Positions 34,565 to 42,803 of a DNA stretch of 58,830 nucleotides are shown here, piece by piece. The translations under genes were made by a program, and so were the position numbers. The notes under the pieces are model-generated. The model saw only the letters and a program-made list of their open reading frames with translations. It was not told the DNA's origin and made no database searches. This DNA is from Paenibacillus gorillae (GTDB taxonomy: Bacteria; Bacillota; Bacilli; Paenibacillales; Paenibacillaceae): NCBI RefSeq assembly GCF_000513275.1, contig NZ_CBVJ010000131.1, positions 1 through 58,830 on the forward strand, in the 5' to 3' direction. Every line of letters starts with the position of its first letter. Position 1 is the first letter of the stretch.

Positions 34565-35482
34565 CTACACTTTCAAATATTTTCGAACCGAAATTGTACT
34601 TCCCCAAATGCCGAGCAGCGTACCCAGACCGATTAGCAGCACACTCACCTGCAAACCGCATTCCTCAACCGGCACCAGCTTCAGCAGCATCAGTCCCATA
34701 TCTACTTTTGTCAATCGTACCAGCTCCGAATAGGAGAACAGTACAGCCGCAGTCGTTATGACCGAAGAGACGACGCCGATAATTGCGCCTTCAATGAAGA
34801 ACGGCCAGCGAATAAAAGCATTGGTCGCGCCTACCAGCTTCATAATGCCGATTTCCCGCCTGCGGGCGACAATCGTCATTTTGATCATATTGGAGATCAA
34901 AAACATCGCCGTGACACCTAGCCCGATTACGATTACGAGACCGATATTACGAACCGCATTCGTTATTTTGAACAGCGTCTCAATGGTGCCTTGTCCATAT
35001 TTCACTTTGGTAATCGGCTTCATATCATCCGACTTGTTGATTTCATTAATTTGCGCGGCAGCCGCTTCGATCGTTTGCGGATCGAACACTTCTACAGTAA
35101 AGGAATCAGGCAGCGGATTACTCTCCTTGTCGTAGCCGTCAAGCAGATCATCGCCGTCCTGGCCCAAGTTTTCACGCAGCAGCTCCAGCCCCTCTTCTTT
35201 GGAGACGAAAGTTACCTTGCTGACTTCTGTCATGCGGCCGATCTTATTCTGCAGCTCATTCTTCTTCTCTTGATCGATATCTGTCTGCAAATAAACGCGG
35301 ATCTGAACCTGGCTCTCGAAGTCCGCCGCCAAGCTGTTGATGTTGAGCGCAACGATGAGAAATACGCCAAGCAGGAACAAGGAGATAAACATGGAGCTCA
35401 TAGAGGCAAAGGACATCCATCCATTGCGGAGTATGCTTTTTAAGCCTTCGCGAATATGGCGAATCAGGGTGCTAAATCTCAT
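34565..35482 (-). CDS. ftsX: cell division ABC transporter-like membrane protein FtsX
   Basis: The 305-residue protein has four membrane helices (about 22-44, 170-195, 220-245, 270-295) and a large outer loop between the first two. The FtsX core motif VARRREIGIMKLVGATNAFIRWPF is seen in part as RRREIGIMKLVGA. I chose the ATG at 35482, which overlaps the ftsE stop and has GAGGGGAG before it; the longer frame is unsupported. FtsX passes the ATPase signal of FtsE to a wall hydrolase, here probably the M23 protein encoded next. Confidence 0.95.
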   Translation of the reverse strand: MRFSTLIRHIREGLKSILRNGWMSFASMSSMFISLFLLGVFLIVALNINSLAADFESQVQIRVYLQTDIDQEKKNELQNKIGRMTEVSKVTFVSKEEGLELLRENLGQDGDDLLDGYDKESNPLPDSFTVEVFDPQTIEAAAAQINEINKSDDMKPITKVKYGQGTIETLFKITNAVRNIGLVIVIGLGVTAMFLISNMIKMTIVARRREIGIMKLVGATNAFIRWPFFIEGAIIGVVSSVITTAAVLFSYSELVRLTKVDMGLMLLKLVPVEECGLQVSVLLIGLGTLLGIWGSTISVRKYLKV

Positions 35483-36158
35483 AGCCGTACTCCCCTCTTG
35501 CCTCATCACGAGCGATGTTGCCGTCCTCGATAGCGATTACGCGTTTACGCATCGTATTGACGATTTCTTTGTTGTGCGTAGCCATCAGGATCGTCGCACC
35601 GCGGAAATTGATCTCTTCCAGCAGGTTCATAATGCCCCAAGATGTCTCGGGGTCGAGGTTGCCAGTAGGCTCATCCGCTACGATAACGGACGGATTGTTC
35701 ACAATCGCACGAGCGATGGCCACACGCTGCTGCTCGCCGCCGGACAGCTGGGCCGGGAGACTGGCGTGCTTATGCTTCAAGCCGACCAGATCCAGCACCT
35801 CCATCGTCCGCTTCTTAATGATGCGGCGCGGCGCTTCGATCACTTCCATCGCGAAGGCGACATTTTCATAAACGCTAAGCTTGGGGAGAAGTCTGAAATC
35901 CTGGAAAATGACGCCGATATTGCGGCGGACGTACGGAATTTTACGTGGCTTCAGCTTCCCGATATTAAATCCGTTGACGGAAATTTGCCCTTTGGTTGGC
36001 ACTTCCTCCCGGTAAATAAGTTTCATAAATGTTGATTTGCCGGCGCCTGACGGTCCGACCAGGTATACGAATTCATTACGATCTATGCGTACGGACACAC
36101 CTTTGAGAGCATGTGTGCCGTCTTTGTAGGTCTTCCATATGTCTTGCATCTCTATCAC
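35472..36158 (-). CDS. ftsE: cell division ATP-binding protein FtsE
   Basis: Complete ABC ATPase of 228 residues: Walker A GPSGAGKST, Q-loop FQDFRLLPKL, signature LSGGEQQRVAIARAI, Walker B VIVADEPTGNLDP and switch MATHNKEIV. I chose the second GTG (36158) because it places AGGA ten bases upstream and yields the usual start (M)IEMQDIWKTY; the GTG at 36167 is too close to it. It overlaps ftsX by 11 bases, so the two are coupled. Confidence 0.96.
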   Translation of the reverse strand: MIEMQDIWKTYKDGTHALKGVSVRIDRNEFVYLVGPSGAGKSTFMKLIYREEVPTKGQISVNGFNIGKLKPRKIPYVRRNIGVIFQDFRLLPKLSVYENVAFAMEVIEAPRRIIKKRTMEVLDLVGLKHKHASLPAQLSGGEQQRVAIARAIVNNPSVIVADEPTGNLDPETSWGIMNLLEEINFRGATILMATHNKEIVNTMRKRVIAIEDGNIARDEARGEYGYEI

Positions 36159-36167
36159 AAAAGTCAC

Positions 36168-36474
36168 ATCCTGTTTTTTATATAAAGGAACGGTCGATTA
36201 CGGAGTAAGGGACGAGGTTGTGCGACACAACTCTCAACTTGCCAGCGTTACTAATTCGACAGGGATAGTCTAATTCCTCCACAATGGGGATTTTTCCCTC
36301 ATATTTTCACAATTCTCATAAAGTAATTTGGGCTTTGAGCAAGGGAAAAAAGAGCTATTTTCGACAAGGTATTTCGCGGATTGTCCGCTTTAAGAATGAC
36401 AAGAATGGGCCGGCCGCTGCATATATATGAAATATTGTCATTGTGGGACAGGAAGAAGGGTGGGTGGTCAAGGA
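36168..36474. other. divergent intergenic region between ftsE and VanW-domain gene
   Basis: About 307 bases carry the regulatory regions of both genes. A 15-bp inverted repeat GTTGTG-CGA-CACAAC lies at 36217-36231, 59 bases from the ftsE start. A weak TTACTC-17-TTATAT promoter is possible for ftsE; no clear promoter for the plus-strand gene is seen. Confidence 0.45.
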
Positions 36475-37902
36475 ATGAAGAAAATGCATGTTGGTCTGAT
36501 TATTATTTTTTCGCTGCTGCTCATCGCCTCGGTTGCTTGGGGAGGAATCTGGTACTATGCTCAGCAGAACACTGTACCGGATGAGGTCACGGCCGGCGGC
36601 ATCTCCATAGGCGGCATGGGTATTAACGAAGCGCTGGAACTGCTCGATCAATACGAGAACACGCTGGAGCAGCGTACGGTGAAGGTAGAAGCCAACGGAG
36701 AGACGGCGGACAGCAAGCAATGGGCAGTGACGCAGATCGGCTACAATGCCGAATGGGTTGGCGTGCGGAATGATTTGGAGCAGCTGCGGCAGGGCAGCGT
36801 CTGGGAACGCGCCAAGTACCGCTACCATTTTCCGAAGCAATATGAGCTTGCACAAACCTTTGACCGGGCGGTTTTTGAGGATCTGGTCAACAAGCAGTGG
36901 GGCTGGATTGATAAGAGTGAGCCTAAGGATGCTACCCGAACGATTACCAACAAAGATGAGGTCATCTATACGCCGCATGTCGATGCGTTTCGGATTGACG
37001 TCGCCGCGTTAGCTGATGAGGTCAGCTCATGGATTATTGTGCCTGTGGAGGAGCTAGGAAAAGCGCCGGATTCTTCGCTTAATGCGAAGCTGCCCGTTGG
37101 GGTATTGCATCCAAAAGTGACGTTGGAGCAATTGAAGGATGAAGGTATCGAACGGAAAATTTTCGAGTATACGACCGATTTCCGAACGAGTGCTTCAGGA
37201 CGCGCCTACAATGTAACGGCTGCGGCTAACGCTTTGAACGACTGGCATCTCGCGCCTGGAGAAATTTTCTCTTACGGCAAAGTCATCAAGCTGGCGGAGG
37301 AAAAATACGGATTCAAGGAAGCTCCCGTCATTCAGAACGGCAAGCTGGTTCCCGGTATCGGCGGCGGCATTTGCCAAGTATCCAGCACCTTGTACAATAC
37401 GATCATTCGTACCGGCATCGAAATTGTAGAGCGCCGCAACCACTCGCTGCCGGTCGCATACTTGCCCAAGGGTCAAGATGCAACGTTCGCGACCGGCGCA
37501 ATTGATTTCCGATTCAAAAACTCGACAGGCAAGCATCTTATTATCCGCACCAGCGTTGAGGGGCAAAAGCTGACGGTGAAGCTGTTCGGCACGATGCCGG
37601 AGGATATCCGTTACGATATCGAATCCATGACCGTGAAGGAGCTGCCTGCTACGGTGCAGCAAGTCACTGACAAATCACTGAAGCCGGGCCAACGTGTCGT
37701 CATTCAACAGGGACGCAGCGGTACTGTCGTCGAGACTTACCGCAGCCTCATTCAAGACGGCAAGACGGTATCTCGCGAGCGCATCACCCGCGACACGTAC
37801 CGCGCTCAGCCGACGATCGTGCACGTCGGTCCAGGCAGCAACGCGCCTTCCGCGACGCCAACGCCGAAGTCATCCGAGCAAATCGTCGAGGACGGGATTT
37901 GA
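36475..37902 (+). CDS. VanW family protein with peptidoglycan-binding-like and G5 domains
   Basis: The membrane-anchored outer protein has an N-terminal helix (about 5-25), a YoaR-like putative peptidoglycan-binding domain (about 35-230), a VanW domain (about 230-370, with GIGGGICQVSSTLYN and RRNHSLPVAYLPKGQDA) and a C-terminal G5-like module (about 385-450). A short Pro/Thr-rich tail ends it. VanW domains are widespread in Firmicutes and do not themselves indicate vancomycin resistance; the role is probably in cell-wall binding. I chose the ATG at 36475 over the longer frame from 36427, as it leads at once into the membrane helix; 36484 is also possible. The gene runs into the repeat array. 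Confidence 0.88.
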   Translation: MKKMHVGLIIIFSLLLIASVAWGGIWYYAQQNTVPDEVTAGGISIGGMGINEALELLDQYENTLEQRTVKVEANGETADSKQWAVTQIGYNAEWVGVRNDLEQLRQGSVWERAKYRYHFPKQYELAQTFDRAVFEDLVNKQWGWIDKSEPKDATRTITNKDEVIYTPHVDAFRIDVAALADEVSSWIIVPVEELGKAPDSSLNAKLPVGVLHPKVTLEQLKDEGIERKIFEYTTDFRTSASGRAYNVTAAANALNDWHLAPGEIFSYGKVIKLAEEKYGFKEAPVIQNGKLVPGIGGGICQVSSTLYNTIIRTGIEIVERRNHSLPVAYLPKGQDATFATGAIDFRFKNSTGKHLIIRTSVEGQKLTVKLFGTMPEDIRYDIESMTVKELPATVQQVTDKSLKPGQRVVIQQGRSGTVVETYRSLIQDGKTVSRERITRDTYRAQPTIVHVGPGSNAPSATPTPKSSEQIVEDGI

Positions 37903-37941
37903 GAGGCGGGGACGCTGTAACTTAGGGAATCTTCGCCTAAA

Positions 37942-38057
37942 GTAGCTGGGGGACCGTTATGTAAGTAACCTTCAACTAGCGTAGCTGAGGGACCGTTACC
38001 TAAGTAACCTTCAACTAGCGTAACTGGGCGCTGGCTCCTAAGTAACCCCCTACTAGC
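37942..38057. repeat. three tandem 39-bp repeats
   Basis: Units at 37942-37980, 37981-38019 and 38020-38057 share GTARCTG, then the core CTAAGTAACC and the end ACTAGC. Units 1 and 2 differ at only three positions; unit 3 is 38 bases and more diverged. They begin about 40 bases after the VanW gene and lead directly into the larger repeats. Confidence 0.88.
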
Positions 38058-38730
38058 GAAGCAGGTTCGCTCTCTAACGAACCTGCTTTCGCTATTCCGC
38101 CTCATCCCCGCCTTTGCACGGCCTACAGCGAACTAATTTTCGCTATCCGCGAAGCTAGGTTCACCAACTGCGAAAATCGGTTCGCTGTTCTGGGCCACGA
38201 CCTCAACTAGCGACTCTCGAGCGAACTTACCTTCGCTAATTTGCGAAGGTGATTCGCTATTGATTTATTTACTCTTGGTTGAGGAAGCAGATTCGCTCTC
38301 TAACGCACGTACTTTCGCTATTGCGCCACATTCCAGCCTATTTACGACCTACAACTAACCAACTTTCGTTCTTCTGTCCAGTGCGCCCAACCAGCCTAAC
38401 CTCGAACGAGCCTACATGCTCTACTTAGAGAAGATGGTTCGTTGTACACCCAGTTACTAATGGTTAACGAAGCAGGTTCGCTCTCTAACGAACCTGCTTT
38501 CGCTATTCCGCCTCATCCCCGCCTTTGCACGGCCTACACCGAACGAATTTTCGCTATCCGCGAAGCTAGGTTCACCAACTGCGAAAATCAGTTCGCTATT
38601 CTGGGCAGCGGCCCCAACTAGCCAATCTGAAGCGAACTTACCTTCGCTCTTTAGCGAAATCGTTTCGCTGTAGTTCCACTCACTCCCGATTAACGAAGCA
38701 CCTTCGCTCTCTAACGAACCTGATTTGGCA
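38057..38730. repeat. large structured tandem array, two copies of a ~411-bp unit
   Basis: Segments starting at 38057 (A), 38282 (B), 38468 (C) and 38693 (D) each open with GAAGCA-NN-TTCGCTCTCTAACG. A and C match almost fully for about 205 bases, the first 71 being identical, at an offset of 411. B and D are diverged versions, D cut short. The array is packed with TTCGCT and AGCGAA (about 20 together) and with stems such as AAGCAGGTTCG / CGAACCTGCTT (38059-38088) and a nested hairpin at 38220-38259. No reading frame, transposase or spacers are seen. The whole gap 37903-38822 is non-coding. Confidence 0.85.
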
Positions 38731-38764
38731 ATTCTCCCTCACCGCCTCCAAAACTCAACACAAA

Positions 38765-38799
38765 CAAAAACAGCCCCTTTCGCAACGGAAAGGGGCTGT
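38765..38799 (-). terminator. terminator of 83-residue gene
   Basis: 12-bp stem ACAGCCCCTTTC / GAAAGGGGCTGT followed on the minus strand by TTTTTGTTTG. Confidence 0.9.
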
Positions 38800-38822
38800 T
38801 CTATCCTACCATGAAAACCAGC

Positions 38823-39074
38823 TTAAGCAATGGTGTGGGTCTTCGCCCGCTTGAAAAAGGATAAACACGCAGCGGATGCATGGCGTCTCAAGAGCTTCGT
38901 CTGATCGGCCTCGCCTTCGAAAAACTGATCGTCGCGCCAAATCCGGCACAACGCCTCCTTAGCCGCACCATGGGCCAAAATTTCGCTGTCCAGCAATGCA
39001 TAGCAAAACCTGTAACACATCTCTTCCAGTTCTCTCAGACGCTTGATCCGCTGCGTTTTATCCATTTCCTTCAC
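38823..39074 (-). CDS. small protein resembling sigma factor region 2 only
   Basis: The 83-residue product is helical and charged. The stretch CYRFCYALLDSEILAHGAAKEALCRIWRD recalls, as pieces CYRFCYALL and AAKEALCRIW, the conserved core of sigma region 2 (helices 2.1-2.2 of ECF factors), but no region 4 is encoded. GTG at 39074 and ATG at 39065 are both possible starts, with AGGCGGGG upstream. A strong terminator follows, so the gene is probably real. It could be a degenerate sigma factor, a sigma-binding regulator or unrelated; I do not assign a function. Confidence 0.6.
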   Translation of the reverse strand: MKEMDKTQRIKRLRELEEMCYRFCYALLDSEILAHGAAKEALCRIWRDDQFFEGEADQTKLLRRHASAACLSFFKRAKTHTIA

Positions 39075-39162
39075 CCCGCCTCTCTACAAAAGTTTGATTG
39101 GATTGTTCTGGTTCCCTTTGTTAGACAAATACTGCATGGAAAAAGTTCATTATTATTTGAAA

Positions 39163-40281
39163 TTAGTTCAAAGAAATGATCGATGTTCGGAATTGATCTT
39201 CTTTAAACGTAGAAGTGACCAGCTTCTTGCCCGTTGCATCCCAGTTCAGCGTATCAGCCGCTTGTTCGACAAGCACCGACGTCGTCTCGCCCGTCAACGC
39301 ATCCGCAACGAAAATCCCGTTGTCTCCGCCATTCTCGGAAGTCAGGCTGTAGGCCAGCTTCGTACCGTCAGGCGACCAGCGTGTTCCGAAAATTTGCGTA
39401 GCCTTCGTAATTTTGAGCAGCGTCTTGCCCTTCTGATCCACAACCGATAGCTCACGCATCGTTTCCGACGTCTTTTTCACCATGGCCAGCTGCTTCATAT
39501 CCGGGGATGGAATGATCCATTCCACGCCATCGGCAATCTTCTCCGGCTTTGCACCTTCCTCCAGGGACTGGAAGTAGAGCTCCATCTGGTCGCCGCCAGC
39601 TACATAATAGATACCGCCATTCCCCATCGCTGCTGTGAGAATAAATCCGTTAGCCTGTGCAATCGTCTTGAGGCTGCCATTCGTGTCCGCCAAGAGCATT
39701 TTGCCTGACAATGTGGTGAAAAAAACATGGCTGTTGTCGATCCATTGTCCGGAACTGGGATCAATAGGCTCTTTACCGAGCATGACTGACTGCTTCGTCT
39801 CCAGGTTCAGAATGCGGCCAAATGCAGTTGCTTCTTCTGTCATTTTGTAGAACAAATATTTGCCGTCCGGCGACACTTCAGAGAATCCTTGATTTTCCGA
39901 AGCCGGAGCCAGCGCGTCAGCCGTCTTCGTCTGCAGATCGTATAGGTAAATGTTGTTAGGCTGAACCTTTTCCCCTTCACCCTGAATCGGCTCAACATCC
40001 TTATTCGGACGGCTGATGACCAGCTTGCCGTCGCCGATAAAATTCATACCGCGCGCATTATCAATCGTTGCGATTCCGCTAACCGTGAGCTTTGTGTTTT
40101 TCTGCACCGGTTCATTAATAACGGTAATGGTCTTATCCGGCTTGTTAACCGTCTCGCGTCCCGAAGGTCCTCCAAGCTCTTTGCCCGTTCCGCTGGAGCA
40201 AGCGGAAGCCAGCATGACAAAGCAGCTAAGCACCACCGTTCCCGCTATCCATTTGCTGTTTCTTTTCCTATTTGCTTTCAT
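39163..40281 (-). CDS. lipoprotein with TolB/WD40-like beta-propeller
   Basis: A lipoprotein signal (LASACSSG, lipid Cys near residue 28) is followed by about 340 residues of repeated four-strand motifs. Several contain propeller-type turns such as SPDGKYLFY, SPDMKQLAM and SPDGTKLAYS, so the domain is a TolB-like propeller on the outer face of the membrane. I chose the ATG at 40281 (GAGGGG ten bases upstream); the longer frame to 40368 lacks a lipoprotein start. It lies 108 bases after the histidine kinase gene and is probably the third gene of that operon, perhaps a sensory accessory. Function not known. Confidence 0.82.
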   Translation of the reverse strand: MKANRKRNSKWIAGTVVLSCFVMLASACSSGTGKELGGPSGRETVNKPDKTITVINEPVQKNTKLTVSGIATIDNARGMNFIGDGKLVISRPNKDVEPIQGEGEKVQPNNIYLYDLQTKTADALAPASENQGFSEVSPDGKYLFYKMTEEATAFGRILNLETKQSVMLGKEPIDPSSGQWIDNSHVFFTTLSGKMLLADTNGSLKTIAQANGFILTAAMGNGGIYYVAGGDQMELYFQSLEEGAKPEKIADGVEWIIPSPDMKQLAMVKKTSETMRELSVVDQKGKTLLKITKATQIFGTRWSPDGTKLAYSLTSENGGDNGIFVADALTGETTSVLVEQAADTLNWDATGKKLVTSTFKEDQFRTSIISLN

Positions 40282-40389
40282 TATGTTAAGGCCCCTCTCG
40301 TCGGTATAGCTGTATCGTACACAACTAATGTTTCGCCGCCGTCTCCAGTTGTTTCCGATATGTTTCAACCGTGTAAAACAATTGCATCC

Positions 40390-41871
40390 TCACGCCTCAT
40401 TCCGAAACATTGGAAAGGTGATACGAAACACAGTTCCGCCTCCCGCAGCCGGGAACAGCCCGATTACTCCGCCCTGCGCCTCTGTCAATTGCTTCACCAG
40501 CGACAATCCTAACCCCGTCCCTCCTGAACGGCGGGCACGATCCTTGTTGACGGTGAAGAACGGTTCAAATATTTTATCCCGGGCTTCCGCCGGAATGCCG
40601 ATGCCCGTATCCTCCAACGTAACGATTACCTGGCCATCCTCATCCGCTTCTGTACGAATGACAATTCGTCCGCCCGGCAAATTGTATTTAATAGCGTTGT
40701 CCAACAGGTTGATGAAAATATGAATCAGGTTTTCGCGGTCTGCCCATACGACAGAGGGTTTAAGTATCGTTTCGATTGTCAAATCGAACTTCGCGGCCTT
40801 GCCGCGCATTCGTCCCGAAAGATCGAGCAGCAGCTCATCTAATGCGACCGGCTCCGCTTGATGTTCAAAATCATATTTTTCCAGCTCCGCCAGATGCAGC
40901 ACCTTATCCACCATCTCATAAAGCCGCTCCGACTCTTTGTCCATGCTGTCGATCGCTTCCTCCGTCAGCTTTGGATCATCCCGGTACATGCCGAGTAAAT
41001 CGATATATGCGCGAATGGCGGTCAATGGTGTTTTAAATTCATGGCTGATATTGCCGATGAATTGCTTTTGCTGGCGCTCCAGCTCCTGAAGCTTCCGAAT
41101 TGCCAGCTCAAGCTTGCGCTGCTCCTCTTGCATACCTGCGATATTAGCTTCAATCGAGCCGCTCATATAGTAAATGTCGTTGCCCAAGTCGCCAAGCTCA
41201 TCGCGCCGGCGTACCGGTGTACGCTTCAGGTAATGCCCTTCCCTAATTTCTCTCGATGCACGGCGCAGCTTGGAAATAACGGCGGCCAGCCGGTAAAAGT
41301 AGCCATACCCGATCAAAAAGCCGGCTGCGAGCACGATTAACCCCGCTGTGCGGAATAAATCACGAATTTCCTTCACGAAATGAAGCTCGCGCCCCGTCGA
41401 ATAATGCATCCGGAGTACGCCGAGCACGCCGCCGTCATCGCTCCGAATGGGGGCAAAATAGACAACAGAATCACCCGCCGTCTGATAGGCGATGCTCCCT
41501 TTCAAGGCATATTCCAGCGTATCACTATAATCGGGCAAGCTCGGTATCGTTAGTGAGCTGCCTGTCTCCTTGCCGCTGGCATCGTAAAGCGCCGTTGGCA
41601 AGCCGCTAAGCATCGCAAGGTAAAGCGACAGCCGTTTGCCGTTCTGCGACATAAACGTCGCTGCCGGCAGCCGCTCCTCGCCGGTAATATAATTTTGCCG
41701 TACATATTGAGCAGCTACCTGGCTCTGCTTAGCCAATGCCTCTTCCATCCGCTGCTGCTGATTTAGCGTGATGCCCCGCAGCACAAGCTCGCTCAGTACT
41801 CCGACGGTCAAAATCAACAGGATGGCCAGCACCAGGCTCATTTTCAGCTTCAGACTAAATCGAAATCTCAT
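40390..41871 (-). CDS. sensor histidine kinase
   Basis: The 493-residue kinase has membrane helices near 11-33 and 172-195 with an outer sensor domain between them. A HAMP region (about 196-250), HisKA with NISHEFKTPLTAI (His near residue 276) and an HATPase_c domain (N-box NLLDNAIKYN, DTGIGIP, GGTGLGLSL) follow. It phosphorylates the OmpR-type regulator encoded upstream, the two genes overlapping by ATGA. The signal is not evident; the outer domain is of generic PhoR/ResE-like size. Confidence 0.94.
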   Translation of the reverse strand: MRFRFSLKLKMSLVLAILLILTVGVLSELVLRGITLNQQQRMEEALAKQSQVAAQYVRQNYITGEERLPAATFMSQNGKRLSLYLAMLSGLPTALYDASGKETGSSLTIPSLPDYSDTLEYALKGSIAYQTAGDSVVYFAPIRSDDGGVLGVLRMHYSTGRELHFVKEIRDLFRTAGLIVLAAGFLIGYGYFYRLAAVISKLRRASREIREGHYLKRTPVRRRDELGDLGNDIYYMSGSIEANIAGMQEEQRKLELAIRKLQELERQQKQFIGNISHEFKTPLTAIRAYIDLLGMYRDDPKLTEEAIDSMDKESERLYEMVDKVLHLAELEKYDFEHQAEPVALDELLLDLSGRMRGKAAKFDLTIETILKPSVVWADRENLIHIFINLLDNAIKYNLPGGRIVIRTEADEDGQVIVTLEDTGIGIPAEARDKIFEPFFTVNKDRARRSGGTGLGLSLVKQLTEAQGGVIGLFPAAGGGTVFRITFPMFRNEA

Positions 41872-42572
41872 GCCCGTTCTCCAGATGCTTTATAGCCGAT
41901 GCCGTAAACCGTCTGGAGCAGCTGCTGCTGTTGATCGCCAAGCTTTTTACGCAGCCGCTGAATATGAATATCGACGGTCCGCGTTCCTCCTGCATACTCT
42001 ATTCCCCAGACCAGCTCAAGCAGCTCTTCGCGCGTGTAGACGCGCTCGGGGTGTCCGAGCAGCAGCACGGCCAAATCGAATTCCTTCGGCGTCAGCTCGA
42101 TGAGTTCACCATGCGCATGCAGCGTCCGCTGCAGAACTCCGATTCTCACCCCGCCCAGCTCAATCAACGCCGCTTTCTCTGGCTCTTCTGCTGCACTCTT
42201 CTCTACCCGCCTCGCCAGTGCCTTCACTCTCGCTGTCAGCTCGCGCAGATCAAACGGCTTGGTCATATAATCATCGGCTCCAAGCTCCAGACCAAGCACC
42301 TTATCGACGATGTCATTTTTAACCGTTAGCAGAATGATTCCGATGCCTTTACGGTTTTCCAGCCGGCGGCAGACGTCATAGCCATTCATACGGGGCATCA
42401 TGACGTCCAGTACAATGACATGCGGCCGGAAGGAAGCTGCCTTCGCCAGCGCCTCCTCCCCATCGTATGCCGTCTCCACGATATAACCCTCCCGCCGAAA
42501 GGCGTAGGCGATTGCATTCACAATGCTCGCCTCGTCATCCACCACCAGCAGCCGATGCTCCACCCTAGCCAC
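41868..42572 (-). CDS. OmpR/PhoB family response regulator
   Basis: A receiver domain (1-120) with DDE near residue 12, the phosphorylated Asp in VLDVMMP near 55 and Lys in TKPFD near 105 is joined to a winged-helix DNA-binding domain (about 135-232; LTPKEFDLAVLL, RTVDIHIQRLRKKLG). The start is a GTG at 42572 or 42563. The gene heads a regulator-kinase-lipoprotein operon. Upstream lies a direct repeat with 11-bp period, the usual spacing for this family, suggesting autoregulation. Confidence 0.94.
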   Translation of the reverse strand: MARVEHRLLVVDDEASIVNAIAYAFRREGYIVETAYDGEEALAKAASFRPHVIVLDVMMPRMNGYDVCRRLENRKGIGIILLTVKNDIVDKVLGLELGADDYMTKPFDLRELTARVKALARRVEKSAAEEPEKAALIELGGVRIGVLQRTLHAHGELIELTPKEFDLAVLLLGHPERVYTREELLELVWGIEYAGGTRTVDIHIQRLRKKLGDQQQQLLQTVYGIGYKASGERA

Positions 42573-42646
42573 ACCACGCTTTCTCTATTCATCCATTAAA
42601 TAACCATATGGTTCCTATTTTAAACAAAGAATATATGCGAACCATC

Positions 42647-42667
42647 TCCAACTTGTTTCCAACTTGT
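42647..42667. promoter_or_regulatory. 11-bp-spaced direct repeat, probable response-regulator site
   Basis: TCCAACTTGT occurs at 42647-42656 and again at 42658-42667, perfect copies with a period of 11, about 75-95 bases before the response regulator start. On the minus strand it reads ACAAGTTGGA twice. Confidence 0.6.
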
Positions 42668-42700
42668 AAACAAATCGCCCGTTTCACCACTAGCGTCCAA

Positions 42701-42743
42701 CAACGGACATCCGTTGCGAAAAGCAATGCCATGTGTTTAGAAT
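42701..42743 (+). promoter_or_regulatory. candidate promoter and inverted repeat before SDR gene
   Basis: -35 TTGCGA (42714-42719), 18-base spacer, -10 TAGAAT (42738-42743). A 16-bp inverted repeat CAACGGA-CA-TCCGTTG (42701-42716) overlaps the -35 and could be an operator. Confidence 0.5.
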
Positions 42744-42803
42744 GCTCTATTTCAGGATAATACCAAATACAAAGCTTAAATTTGGAAAAGGAGGCTCATC
42801 CTC

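Noticed and set aside
36475..37902. Vancomycin resistance gene vanW
   Set aside because: No vanH, vanA-type ligase or vanX lies near. The domain layout with G5 and the peptidoglycan-binding-like region is the common housekeeping form in Firmicutes.
37806..38105. Minus-strand frame of 99 codons through the 39-bp repeats, with repeated VEGYL-GNGP text
   Set aside because: It begins inside the plus-strand repeats, overlaps the end of the VanW gene antisense, and lacks a ribosome binding site. The repeated peptide only mirrors the DNA repeat.
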